A stretch of DNA of 64,000 nucleotides from positions 30,597-94,596 of the forward strand of contig CADCGD010000009.1 of the NCBI GenBank assembly GCA_902800925.1. Reading direction: 5' to 3'. Position 1 is the first letter of the stretch. Each line of letters begins with the position of its first letter. Source of the stretch: an uncultured Bacteroidales bacterium (lineage in GTDB: Bacteria; Bacteroidota; Bacteroidia; Bacteroidales; Bacteroidaceae). The translations under genes and the position numbers were made by a program. Positions 27,306-36,185 of the stretch are shown piece by piece. Below the pieces are notes generated by a model. That model was not told the DNA's origin. It searched no databases and saw nothing but the letters and a program-made list of their open reading frames with translations.

Positions 27306-28624
27306 AGCTGGCGTTCGTGGAAATCGTTGGTGGCATTGTTGGTGTTCTGATAGATGATATGTGCACCCTGCTGGATGCTGGCCTCTGCATCGATGCCGCT
27401 GGGGTCGGTGCTGTCGTCAACGCCCAAGGTGTAGTCGTAGACGAGCTTGCCCTCGTTCTCTAACAGTTGTTCTGTAGCCTGTTTGTCAACGTTGCGATAA
27501 ATGGAGTGCCCCTTCTTGTTGGTCATCCAGACGTAGCCTGCATCGATATCGGCTGTGAGGCGCTTCACGCATTGTGTGGCGTACTCGCTGGAGAAAACTT
27601 CGATGGCATCGATAATCCAGTTGTTGGGTACCTTGATGCAACGTTTGGCAATACTGGTGCCTCCACCATCATACCAGAAATTGTCCGTATTCTGTGCAAA
27701 GTCGGCAGGGGTTACGCCCTTCGTCTGAAACAGCACTATGGAGGGTGACGAGTTGCTCAGCGGCCAGGCATTACCCAGTCCATAGACTGCTGCTTTTAGA
27801 TAGTGCGACGTGGGGATAAGCTCCGATGGTGTGGGACAGTAGCGCTGGTTGCTGTAACCACTCTCTGGGTCGAACATGCAGTAGTAGTTTGCGTTGGCAT
27901 AGTTGACAGACTGAGTGATAGTCTGCGTATTGTCGATAGCACCATGAATGTTGACGACAATCTGAGAGAAAGGCTCGATGGTCAGCGTCGAGGGAAAGTA
28001 CCAGATGCCATTCCATAGGGGTGTGAACCCTTCGCCTTCGTAGTTCAGACGACCATCAGCCAGATAGTTATTGTTGTTGGCCTGGGCATTGGCTGGTGCC
28101 GACATACCAAAGCAGAGGTTGTCGTAGGACGCAGGCTCTGCACTGTTGTTATAAAGGATGACGCACTTGTCGTATTGGAAAGCGGTAACACCATCGTCAG
28201 ACATACACCCTCCGCAGTAGAGTTCTTTGATGACCAATCGACTGATGGTGGCGCGCTTCATAGGAATGGTGGCTGTAATGGGACTGCCTGCAAGAACGGT
28301 AATCTGTCCTGATGTGCCGTTATAGCTGTAGTACTCGTTGCCAGTAGTGTTGCGCGTCTGTGAGGTCAGGGCTTCGTAGAGTCCTGGTGTCACAGTAAAC
28401 GTGGCAATGCCCTGGGCGTTGGTCTGCTCAATGAACACGCTGCCTGTATTGATGTTGCGCAGCTGGACGTCGAGACCAGACAGGTCGTCGTTGAGGCCTG
28501 TCAGCTGGACCTTCACCTCGTTGGTGTCAATGGAGGGGGCGTCTTGGTCGGAGCAGGCAGTGAGGCATATTGCTATGACATAGCAACAAACGAGGCATAT
28601 GATGGTGCGGAATATTTTCTTCAT
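27287..28624 (-). CDS. DUF4876 lipoprotein
   Basis: A 445-aa lipoprotein (lipobox LTAC, Cys at about 24). An N-terminal carboxypeptidase-regulatory-like fold (KVQLTGLNDDLSGLDVQLRN, ending near residue 120) precedes the DUF4876 domain with LVIKELYCGGC and KCVILYNNS. It overlaps the receptor stop by 4 bp and the DUF6850 start by 19 bp. It is probably the surface-exposed partner of the TonB receptor. A palindrome (28568-28591) lies inside the signal-peptide codons (CCYVIAIC). Confidence 0.83.
   Translation of the reverse strand: MKKIFRTIICLVCCYVIAICLTACSDQDAPSIDTNEVKVQLTGLNDDLSGLDVQLRNINTGSVFIEQTNAQGIATFTVTPGLYEALTSQTRNTTGNEYYSYNGTSGQITVLAGSPITATIPMKRATISRLVIKELYCGGCMSDDGVTAFQYDKCVILYNNSAEPASYDNLCFGMSAPANAQANNNNYLADGRLNYEGEGFTPLWNGIWYFPSTLTIEPFSQIVVNIHGAIDNTQTITQSVNYANANYYCMFDPESGYSNQRYCPTPSELIPTSHYLKAAVYGLGNAWPLSNSSPSIVLFQTKGVTPADFAQNTDNFWYDGGGTSIAKRCIKVPNNWIIDAIEVFSSEYATQCVKRLTADIDAGYVWMTNKKGHSIYRNVDKQATEQLLENEGKLVYDYTLGVDDSTDPSGIDAEASIQQGAHIIYQNTNNATNDFHERQLCSLKE
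28568..28591. repeat. Palindromic element, copy B
   Basis: A perfect 8+1+8 palindrome TTGCTATGACATAGCAA (28570-28586) with flanks matching copy A at 12467-12490, but lying in the signal-peptide codons of the DUF4876 lipoprotein. Confidence 0.65.
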
Positions 28625-31497
28625 AGCTTGAGTCTGAGGGATAGTCCGTAGTAGTAGCTGGGAATATAACTGCTGGAGAAGAGCGACGTGTCGAGATCGG
28701 TCTGCGAGGAGTGAACAGTCTTCATGTTGTTGAAGAAGTTGTTGGCATAGAACGAGATAGACACATGGTCGCCAATCTCCTTGGTTACGCTGAGATTAGC
28801 AGAATAGTAGGCGCTGATGCGATTGGCATTCATCACATATGCCGTATTGGGGTGTACCACGAGGTTCTGCAGGTCGTTATACAGTGTGGCATCGTTGTCC
28901 TTTGCCCACAGGAACTTCTCTGCGAAGGGTATCATCGTGTTGGGATCGTCCCATGTGGTGTAGTATTCTGGATAAACATCGCCCTCGAAGTTGCTGAGGC
29001 TCTTGCGATAGCTGTAGAGCGTACTCTCGATGCGCAGGGCCATGATGAGACGAATCTTGGGAATGTGCGTAGTGATGGTGGTGTTGAGGTTGAGGGTCTT
29101 CGAGATGGCACCGTTGGCAATGGATGTCTGTGCGGATGAAGTACCGTTAGTGCCACGATACCAGCCAATATACTGATAGGGTTCGCCAGTGCCTGTCATC
29201 TTGGTATTGCTGTTGTGCATGCTGGCAAAGAGGGTCTCGTCTTCGCTCTTGTAATAATAGTAGTTGCCATCGAAACGCAGACTGGTGTTCAGTGCCTTGA
29301 ACTGTTTGAAGTCAATCATCCACTCCAGTCCGTAGCGATCCAGGGGAGAGGCATTGACGTAGCGGGTGTTGCTCTGGTAGAAGCGTCGCTCATTGTTGGG
29401 AACGATGGCAGTAGAACCGTCAGCTGAACGGACGGTCACTGTACCTGTGGTGGGGTTGATGGCGTAGGTGCGTCCATCGGTAGGTATCGTCAGACCCTCT
29501 AAGGCAGAAACGGGAGTATAATAGTAGCTGAATGGGGTGTACTCCGTCGTGGCCATATAGGGGTTGTAGGTACGATGGTGGAAGGCAGACAGCGATACAC
29601 GCGTACCTTTTATATTCATCTCGATGCCGATGTCTGTCTGATTGGTGTATTGCCACTTCAGGTCAGGGTTGTAGAGCGCTTTCGAGGGTCGTGTGTACCA
29701 GGCGCTGACGGTGGTGTTGTCGGCAGTGGATGGTGAACGGAACACTTCGATGTCGTAGTACGATGGGCTGGGGTAGAGCACCTGGAAGGAGGGCAACTTG
29801 ACGCTTTTTCCCCATCCGGCATGCAATACCAGGTCGCTGACCACACGCTTGCGACGATTCTTCCAGAACGTATAGCGACCATTGAAACGTGGCGACAGGG
29901 AACTGACAGTTCCATACTCCGACCCGTTGATGATGGTGATGTCGTCGCGCAGTCCGGCAGTAATCTCCAGCGTCGACAACTTCGATGTGGAAATGCTGAC
30001 CTTCTCCTCTGCATAGAGGGCGATATTGTTCAAGGCTGGCAGGTTATCGTAGCGATACTCGCGCCAACTGGGTGCATAGCGCAGGTCTTCGTAGTAGGTA
30101 CCTCGTCCATTGTTGCGACTATCTTTATATTCTGCTCCTAGCATCAGGCGATTCATCACCTTGCTGAAACGACGTGTCCAGTCGGCTTTCAGTCGCAGCG
30201 AGGTGTTGACTGGTTTGGAATCATGGTATTGCTTAACGTGCCAGTAACCTGTAGGACCAAGAATGATGGGTGCATCGGGATTGCTGTCGTAGTCAGTAGC
30301 CATGAAGTAACCTTCTTCCGTTGCGTGGAGGTTAGCCAATGTGGTAGCGCTATTGGTGTGGGTATAGTCCTCGCTATAGCGATCAGCTGTCGAAAAGGAA
30401 CCACGCAGCGAGAGATTGGTAATCCACTTTTTGTTCAGCAACCAGTTCAGTTCGAAGTGTGCACGCAAGTTGTTGTCGCGTGACTTGCTGTAGTCATCGA
30501 GCTCGTTGTCTGGGTCTGACTCGGCGTTATAGCCTCCGATATTGCCTGTCAGGCCCACATTCAGCGTCAAAGGTGTTGTCTCGCGCATAAAAATGTTCAT
30601 GTAGTGCAGCGACAGGATGTTGCGCTGGTAGGCAGTGTGGGGCGAGGCAGCATTGCTGAAGGAACGGGCGTGCTCAAGGGAAACATTCAATACGCCATCG
30701 TGGCCACCCAAATCGAAACCTTTGTTCAAAGCTATCTGTTGGGTGTGCTGATTGAGTTTCCCCTCTACGATGAAAGGCGACTTACCCTTGCGGGTGTTCA
30801 CCTTGACGACACCATTCGACAAGTCGCCATACTCCACAGAAGGAATGCCTGTGACAACCTCTATGGACTCGATGTTCGACGAACTGATGGTTCGTGTGCT
30901 GGCTCCTGCTGTCTCACCTGCTGCAGCATTGTTGTCGAGTCGCATGCCATCCACCTCAATAGCTGTACCAAACGAAGCGTTGCCTTTCTCCTGACTACCA
31001 CTGCGAAGGGCCATGCGGTTGTCGCTCATCAGCGTGGCATTGACAGTCTTACCACCAGGCAGCAGGGTGGCAATATCGCTCACGTTCAATAGCTGTTGTT
31101 GGTCGAGGGCTGCTCTGTCGATAGTATAGCTAGTGGTACTCTCGTTATCCTTGCGCTTGGCAGTTACAGTGACTTCGTCCAGCTTCAGATTTTCTTGCTT
31201 CAAGTTGATGCGCAGACGAGGAATGTCCTTGTTGATGTCAAGGGCAATCTGGCGAGTGGCATAGCCCAGACACTGGATGGTCAGCACCACCTTTCCTGCA
31301 GGAATGTTCTTGATGCGGAAAGTACCATCAGCACCAGTGATAGCCCATAGTCCGTTCTCCTTCATCAGGATGGAGGCAAACTCTATCGGCTTCTGCGTCT
31401 CTTCGTCAGCGACACGTCCTGCAATGGTGATTTGCTGGGCCTGTGCTGTCAGCAGTTGGCAGAATATGGTGATGAAAAAGAGTAGTCGTTTATACAT
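28621..31497 (-). CDS. TonB-dependent receptor with carboxypeptidase-like N-terminal domain
   Basis: A 958-aa outer-membrane receptor. The signal peptide ends in TAQAQ. Residues about 22-105 are the CarboxypepD-regulatory-like domain common in Bacteroidetes (GRVADEETQKPIEFASI). The plug follows (LDEVTVTAKR as TonB-box region, about 112-121; IEVDGMRLDNNAA; SNIESIEVVTGIPSVEYGDLSNGVV). A 22-strand-type barrel ends in YYGLSLRLKL. It starts the three-gene operon receptor-DUF4876-DUF6850. No SusD gene is adjacent, so glycan import is not indicated; metal, heme or peptide uptake is possible. Confidence 0.92.
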   Translation of the reverse strand: MYKRLLFFITIFCQLLTAQAQQITIAGRVADEETQKPIEFASILMKENGLWAITGADGTFRIKNIPAGKVVLTIQCLGYATRQIALDINKDIPRLRINLKQENLKLDEVTVTAKRKDNESTTSYTIDRAALDQQQLLNVSDIATLLPGGKTVNATLMSDNRMALRSGSQEKGNASFGTAIEVDGMRLDNNAAAGETAGASTRTISSSNIESIEVVTGIPSVEYGDLSNGVVKVNTRKGKSPFIVEGKLNQHTQQIALNKGFDLGGHDGVLNVSLEHARSFSNAASPHTAYQRNILSLHYMNIFMRETTPLTLNVGLTGNIGGYNAESDPDNELDDYSKSRDNNLRAHFELNWLLNKKWITNLSLRGSFSTADRYSEDYTHTNSATTLANLHATEEGYFMATDYDSNPDAPIILGPTGYWHVKQYHDSKPVNTSLRLKADWTRRFSKVMNRLMLGAEYKDSRNNGRGTYYEDLRYAPSWREYRYDNLPALNNIALYAEEKVSISTSKLSTLEITAGLRDDITIINGSEYGTVSSLSPRFNGRYTFWKNRRKRVVSDLVLHAGWGKSVKLPSFQVLYPSPSYYDIEVFRSPSTADNTTVSAWYTRPSKALYNPDLKWQYTNQTDIGIEMNIKGTRVSLSAFHHRTYNPYMATTEYTPFSYYYTPVSALEGLTIPTDGRTYAINPTTGTVTVRSADGSTAIVPNNERRFYQSNTRYVNASPLDRYGLEWMIDFKQFKALNTSLRFDGNYYYYKSEDETLFASMHNSNTKMTGTGEPYQYIGWYRGTNGTSSAQTSIANGAISKTLNLNTTITTHIPKIRLIMALRIESTLYSYRKSLSNFEGDVYPEYYTTWDDPNTMIPFAEKFLWAKDNDATLYNDLQNLVVHPNTAYVMNANRISAYYSANLSVTKEIGDHVSISFYANNFFNNMKTVHSSQTDLDTSLFSSSYIPSYYYGLSLRLKL

Positions 31498-31514
31498 ATT
31501 ATATTATTATGCTG

Positions 31515-31522
31515 CAAAAGTA
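31515..31522 (-). promoter_or_regulatory. -7 box of the TonB receptor operon
   Basis: TACTTTTG on the minus strand, 17 nt before the ATG at 31497. The -33 region overlaps the dyad at 31545-31562. Confidence 0.7.
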
Positions 31523-31544
31523 CGAAGATTTTGTCGATTTCGCA

Positions 31545-31562
31545 ATACCTATAAGTAGGTAT
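31545..31562. promoter_or_regulatory. 18-bp dyad between divergent promoters, candidate operator
   Basis: ATACCTA-TAAG-TAGGTAT is a perfect 7-bp inverted repeat with a 4-bp centre. It touches the -33 position of the receptor operon and lies about 50 bp upstream of the M16 peptidase -7 box. No regulator gene is next to it. Confidence 0.55.
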
Positions 31563-31610
31563 GTTTGTAAATTTTTCTTAATTCTTGTTGCTTATGTCAA
31601 TGGTATTTCG

Positions 31611-31618
31611 TAACTTTG
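31611..31618 (+). promoter_or_regulatory. -7 box of the M16 peptidase gene
   Basis: TAACTTTG, with GTTG (31587-31590) 20 bp upstream. Transcription should start close to 31625, just before the ATG. Confidence 0.65.
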
Positions 31619-31626
31619 CCCCGAAA

Positions 31627-34446
31627 ATGAAAGAAAGAATGAGAAAAACAGCTTCAACAATGCTCTTGTTGATGGTTGCTGTGTTGCTTTCAGCACAGCC
31701 GCTGTCACAAGACCCTACTATCAAAACTGGTAAACTGAAAAACGGCTTGACCTACTATCTGCGACATAATGCTAAAGAGGCAGGACTGGCCGATTTCTAT
31801 ATTGCCCAGAAGGTTGGCTCTATACAGGAAGAACCTCGTCAGCGTGGCTTGGCACACTTCTTGGAACATATGGCTTTCAATGGTACCAAGCACTTCCCAG
31901 GAAAGGGCAAGCAGTTGGGTATTGTTCCCTGGTGCGAGACCATTGGTGTGAAGTTTGGCGCTAACCTCAACGCTTATACTAGCGTAGAACAGACGGTGTA
32001 TAATATCTCTGCTGTTCCCTTGAAGCGTGAGGGCATCCTCGACTCTTGTCTGCTGATTTTGAATGACTGGAGCCACTACTTGCTGCTGGAAGATGCTGAG
32101 ATTGACAAGGAGCGTGGTGTTATCCATGAAGAGTGGCGTACGCGCCGTGCAGGACGAGCTGTGCAACGTCTGATGGAGCAGGCAATGCCAAAGGTTTATA
32201 AGGGTACGAAGTATGAGGACTGCATGCCTATTGGTTCGATGGATATCGTCGACAACTTCCCCTATCAGGACTTGCGCGACTACTATCATAAATGGTATCG
32301 TCCAGACCTGCAGGCTATCATCGTGGTGGGTGACATCGATGTCAACAAGGTGGAGAAGAAGATTCAGAAGCTGTTCTCCAAGATTCCTATGCCGAAGAAT
32401 CCTGCCAAGCGTGAGTACTATCCTGTAGATGATAACGACAAGATGATTGTCGATATCGAGAAAGATGTGGAACAGCCCATCGTGCTGTGTCATCTTTATC
32501 AGAAACGTGATGCGACGCCAGATAATGAGAAGAACGACGAGAAATATCTGCGTGGTGACTATATCGACAACCTGATAGGTACGATGATGAACGATCGTCT
32601 GGCAGAATTGCGCCAGCAGGCAAATCCTCCCTATCAGAGTGCTACTGGTCGTGCGTCGACGTTCTTCCTCAGCCGTATGAAGGAGTCGTTTTCCTTGTCT
32701 GTCAGCTGTCAAGAGAACAATATTCTGGGTGGTCTTATTGCTGCCGTTGGTGTCGCTGAGCGTGCTCGTCAGCATGGCTTTACTGCCTCAGAGTTGCAGC
32801 GTGCCAAGAGTCTGAAACTGAACCACGATGAACGAAAGTATCGTGAGCGTGACGATCGTCGTAACTCTAAATTTGTGACAGCCTGCATCCAGCATTTCCT
32901 GAATGGTGAACCACTCATCTCTATTGATGACCAACTGGAACTGACACGTCGCTTCGATCGTGAGGTGACGTTGGAGGAGGTGAACAATGCCGTTCGCGAG
33001 TTGGTGACTGACAAGAACCAGGTGGCTATCATGTATGCTCCTGACAAGGAAGGGCTGGTGCTGCCTACAGAACAGCAGATAGAAAGCGTTATTCTGGCTG
33101 CCCAGCAGTTGTCGTATGCTCCTTATCCTGAGCAAGAGGTTGCCGAGCACCTTATTAGCGAATTGCCACAGCCGGGTAGCATCGTTAGCGAGAAGGCTTT
33201 CAAGCATGGCTTCGCTGAGTGGACGCTGTCGAATGGTATGAAGGTATATGTCAAGAAGACAGATTTTGCTGCTGATGCGGTTTCTATGCGTATGCAGGCT
33301 GAGGGTGGAGCCTCTGTCTTTGACGACGCGGATATTCCAAACTTTAACCTGATGAATAGCTCCATTACTGATGCTGGCGTGGCACAATTTGATGCTACGA
33401 CGCTGCGTCGTATGCTGTCAGGTAAGTCAGTACGCATACAACCCTCAGTAAGCACTCGTGAACAGGTTATCAGTGGTGGTGTGTCGCTGAAGGATATGCC
33501 TACGATGTTTGAGTTGGCATACCTCTATTTCTCACAGCCGCGTCGTGATACCGTGGCTTTTGCCAGCCTGATTAATCGCACGCATGCCTTCCTGACAAAT
33601 CGTAATGCATCTCCCAAGGTAGACTATAACGACTCTGTACGTGCAGTTATTTATGGTCACCATCCGCGTTTGGAACCTGTCGTTCAGGCAACACTCGCGA
33701 AGGTGAACTACGATCGCATCCTGCAACTCTATCGTCATCTGTTCAGCGATGCATCAAACTTCAAAACGGTTATTATTGGTAACTATGATGAACAGCAGTT
33801 GCGCCAGTTGGTATGCCAGTATCTGGCCACGCTGCCTACTACCCACAAGAACGAGCAGGTCAACTGGAAGAATGTACCCCAGATTGTTGAGGGTTCAAAG
33901 GTGTGCCGCTTCCGCAAGAAGATGAATACGCCATTGGCTAATGTGGGCATCTACTACTCTGCCGATGTGCCCTTCTCGCCCCAGAGCGACCTGGAACTGG
34001 ACTTCCTAAAGCGTTGTCTCTCAATAGCCTATACGGACTCTGTTCGTGAGGAGAAGGGGGGAACCTATGGTGTTGGTGTCGATTTTGATTTGAACAAGGA
34101 AGATAAACCTAACGCCATGCTGCGTATCTCCTATAATGCAGATCCTGAACGTTATGAGGAACTGAATCCTATCATCTACCAGCAGTTGGCGAATATTGCC
34201 AAGAATGGTCCAGCTGCCAGCAGTTTAGATAAGGTGAAGAAGTACCTTGTCAAGCAATACCAGCAAGCCGCTATCACCAATGACTATTGGAGCTATGTTA
34301 TCTGGCATGAGTTGGATGATGATGCCGACTTTGACAAAGACTATTGCAAGATGGTTGAGGAGATGACGGCAGAGAAAGTACAGCGTATGGCTCAGCGCCT
34401 CTTGGATGCTAAGCGTTGCATTGAGGTGACGATGTTGTCCGAATAA
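31627..34446 (+). CDS. M16 family zinc metallopeptidase (pitrilysin type)
   Basis: A 939-aa secreted or periplasmic peptidase. The inverted zinc motif HxxEH is HFLEH (77-81), with the distal Glu in the EIDKERGVIHEEW segment (about 150-165). Two M16 halves are present; the second (about 500 onward) lacks the motif, as usual. The open frame starts at 31585 (TTG), but the -7 box at 31611 excludes that start. ATG 31627 is nearly leaderless; ATG 31639 would give a 12-nt leader and the same signal peptide (LLLMVAVLLSAQ). A small lipoprotein follows after 26 bp. Confidence 0.9.
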   Translation: MKERMRKTASTMLLLMVAVLLSAQPLSQDPTIKTGKLKNGLTYYLRHNAKEAGLADFYIAQKVGSIQEEPRQRGLAHFLEHMAFNGTKHFPGKGKQLGIVPWCETIGVKFGANLNAYTSVEQTVYNISAVPLKREGILDSCLLILNDWSHYLLLEDAEIDKERGVIHEEWRTRRAGRAVQRLMEQAMPKVYKGTKYEDCMPIGSMDIVDNFPYQDLRDYYHKWYRPDLQAIIVVGDIDVNKVEKKIQKLFSKIPMPKNPAKREYYPVDDNDKMIVDIEKDVEQPIVLCHLYQKRDATPDNEKNDEKYLRGDYIDNLIGTMMNDRLAELRQQANPPYQSATGRASTFFLSRMKESFSLSVSCQENNILGGLIAAVGVAERARQHGFTASELQRAKSLKLNHDERKYRERDDRRNSKFVTACIQHFLNGEPLISIDDQLELTRRFDREVTLEEVNNAVRELVTDKNQVAIMYAPDKEGLVLPTEQQIESVILAAQQLSYAPYPEQEVAEHLISELPQPGSIVSEKAFKHGFAEWTLSNGMKVYVKKTDFAADAVSMRMQAEGGASVFDDADIPNFNLMNSSITDAGVAQFDATTLRRMLSGKSVRIQPSVSTREQVISGGVSLKDMPTMFELAYLYFSQPRRDTVAFASLINRTHAFLTNRNASPKVDYNDSVRAVIYGHHPRLEPVVQATLAKVNYDRILQLYRHLFSDASNFKTVIIGNYDEQQLRQLVCQYLATLPTTHKNEQVNWKNVPQIVEGSKVCRFRKKMNTPLANVGIYYSADVPFSPQSDLELDFLKRCLSIAYTDSVREEKGGTYGVGVDFDLNKEDKPNAMLRISYNADPERYEELNPIIYQQLANIAKNGPAASSLDKVKKYLVKQYQQAAITNDYWSYVIWHELDDDADFDKDYCKMVEEMTAEKVQRMAQRLLDAKRCIEVTMLSE

Positions 34447-34472
34447 TTCTACTTAACTAAACAATACAAATT

Positions 34473-34937
34473 ATGAAGAAACTTGTTTTCGCCCTTGTGG
34501 CTATGGCAGCACTCTTTGCTTGCCAAGAGGAGAAAGCTCCGTTTAACTATCGTGGATTGGCGTTTACGTTGCCTGTCCAGCAGTTTGTGGATTCAATGTT
34601 GGCACGTGGCTTTGCTGTTGACTCAGCAGCATCGGACAGTGGAAAGACTGTTGTGCTGTCCTCGCCTGCTGAGCACTATCGTGTGCTGGCTGCATTTAGT
34701 GGTGAAAAGCTGATGGCTATTCAGGAAACTTATAACCTCTCTACCAACGACAGTACACGTCAGATGTGGCAGGAGTTGCGCGATGGTCTGGAGAAGGAGC
34801 TGGATGCATGGCCTGACTGTCCTATCTTGAAGGATGATCATAAAGAAGCTAACTTCGATACGGGCGATGGTCTGATCTCTATTCTGTTGGAGAATACTTA
34901 TACACCAACCCTTACAGTTCGCTACCAGAAGAAGTAA
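34473..34937 (+). CDS. Small hypothetical lipoprotein
   Basis: A 154-aa lipoprotein with lipobox LFAC (Cys at 17), then a compact alpha/beta domain (LAFTLPVQQFVDSMLARGF; repeated Asp/Ser). No known motif. It probably shares the M16 peptidase transcript and ends at a long terminator. Confidence 0.75.
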   Translation: MKKLVFALVAMAALFACQEEKAPFNYRGLAFTLPVQQFVDSMLARGFAVDSAASDSGKTVVLSSPAEHYRVLAAFSGEKLMAIQETYNLSTNDSTRQMWQELRDGLEKELDAWPDCPILKDDHKEANFDTGDGLISILLENTYTPTLTVRYQKK

Positions 34938-34950
34938 ACTTTGATACGAT

Positions 34951-34994
34951 AAAAGAAATAAGGAGGCTCCGTTGAGAGTCTCCTTATTTCTTTT
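34951..34994. terminator. Long bidirectional terminator
   Basis: A 19-bp stem with one G-T pair (34951-34969 with 34976-34994) and a 6-nt loop. T-rich arms face both ways, serving the lipoprotein gene on plus and tRNA-Leu on minus. Confidence 0.9.
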
Positions 34995-34997
34995 CTG

Positions 34998-35079
34998 TGC
35001 GCCTGACAGGACTCGAACCTGCACGTCGCGAGACACTAGATCCTAAGTCTAGCGCGTCTACCAATTCCGCCACAGGCGC
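34998..35079 (-). tRNA. tRNA-Leu(UAG)
   Basis: Minus-strand cloverleaf of 82 nt. The acceptor GCGCCTG pairs with CAGGCGC. The anticodon stem CTAGA/TCTAG encloses CTTAGGA (anticodon UAG, reading CUA). The long variable arm (TGTCTCGCGACGT) is typical of class II tRNAs, and the T arm has GGTTCGAGTCC. CCA is not encoded. Confidence 0.96.
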
Positions 35080-35084
35080 ATTGT

Positions 35085-35112
35085 TAATGCATAACTAATA
35101 ATGCATCATGCA
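35085..35112. repeat. Four heptamers in the tRNA-Leu leader
   Basis: TAATGCA, TAACTAA, TAATGCA, TCATGCA follow each other between the promoter and the tRNA 5' end, so they are part of the pre-tRNA leader. Confidence 0.65.
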
Positions 35113-35133
35113 GAATTGCGGTTTTTGCGGGTG

Positions 35134-35141
35134 CAAAGGTA
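35134..35141 (-). promoter_or_regulatory. -7 box of tRNA-Leu
   Basis: TACCTTTG on the minus strand followed by CACC, the same context as the tRNA-Val promoter. It lies 55 nt before the mature 5' end. Confidence 0.7.
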
Positions 35142-35165
35142 ATGCTTTTTGCTGAAACTGCCAAA

Positions 35166-36185
35166 TTATTTGACTAAAAGTTGGCGGGCAGCCTCAATGA
35201 TGTCGTCTTTTGGCTCACTACCATAGGTGAGGTCATTGTTCAGACTCACCTTTACGTCAGGGTCAATGCCGAATTCTGTTTGTTGCTTCTTGCTGTCGTA
35301 CATGGGACAGGCAGAGAAACGCACACTCCATCCGTTTGGCAGGCTGTTGCTCATTGGCATTCCACTGCCACCACCAGTATGGTCGCCTACCAGTGTGACG
35401 TTCGGCAGTTCGTGCATCCATACTGCAAAGGCATTGGCGGCACTATAGACGCTGCGATTGGTCAGCACACATACTTTTTTGTTCCAGCGAACATTGCTCG
35501 AGGGCTCTAGATACATCTCTTTCAGTTCAGAGAAGTCGTTATGGCCTGTTCCTGTCTTGTGCTGCATATAACCCACAAGGGTTTTTTCGTGAACGAAACG
35601 TCCCGCCAGTCGTTCAGCAGTTGTAAGGTTGCCGCCACCGTTGTTACGTATATCGAGAATGAGTCCCCTGCAGAGTAGCAGGTAGGAGAGGGCTTCGTCA
35701 AGATTGCCTTCGCCAATAGGTGTTTCGAAAGAAGCACAATGGATGTAGCCGATGTTGTCGTCAAGCACCCGATAGCGTAGTCCACTGGCAATCTTGTAGT
35801 CTGTGCCTAAGTAGCGACGAGACAGTGTGTCGCTGAAATTGGTGGGATAGTCCTCCTGCCACTTCCAATAGCGACCATAGTCCATCGAACTGAACAGGTT
35901 GACATGTCCGTCGCGCAGTTCGCCCAACATGTCACACAGTACCTCAAAGAGTTGTACAGTGGTCATGTTGTCACTGACGCGTACTCTGTATTTATTGTAG
36001 ACTTCGTTCCAGTCCAGCCCATACTCTTTCTGCTTGTAGTCAAAGAAACAGTAGCGCTCGTCAAGTATCGTCCATAGCGCCTCGAAGTTGCCTGTGGGCG
36101 TGTCGTTGCGCTCCTCAGTATCCACGCAAGATACTAGTGGGACTAGTAATACTAGCGTGACAAGATAATCGATAATCCTTTTCAT
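35166..36185 (-). CDS. S41 family (C-terminal processing-type) peptidase, lipoprotein
   Basis: A 339-aa lipoprotein (lipobox LVSC, Cys20). The S41 fold is shown by LILDIRNNGGG (about 175-185), the catalytic Ser in TNRSVYSAANAF (about 241-252) and TGGGSGMP further on. An N-terminal helical cap (LWTILDERYCFFDYK) is typical of the TSP/DUF-type S41 proteins of Bacteroidetes. No PDZ domain is clear. It overlaps the DUF3316 gene by 4 bp. Confidence 0.87.
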   Translation of the reverse strand: MKRIIDYLVTLVLLVPLVSCVDTEERNDTPTGNFEALWTILDERYCFFDYKQKEYGLDWNEVYNKYRVRVSDNMTTVQLFEVLCDMLGELRDGHVNLFSSMDYGRYWKWQEDYPTNFSDTLSRRYLGTDYKIASGLRYRVLDDNIGYIHCASFETPIGEGNLDEALSYLLLCRGLILDIRNNGGGNLTTAERLAGRFVHEKTLVGYMQHKTGTGHNDFSELKEMYLEPSSNVRWNKKVCVLTNRSVYSAANAFAVWMHELPNVTLVGDHTGGGSGMPMSNSLPNGWSVRFSACPMYDSKKQQTEFGIDPDVKVSLNNDLTYGSEPKDDIIEAARQLLVK

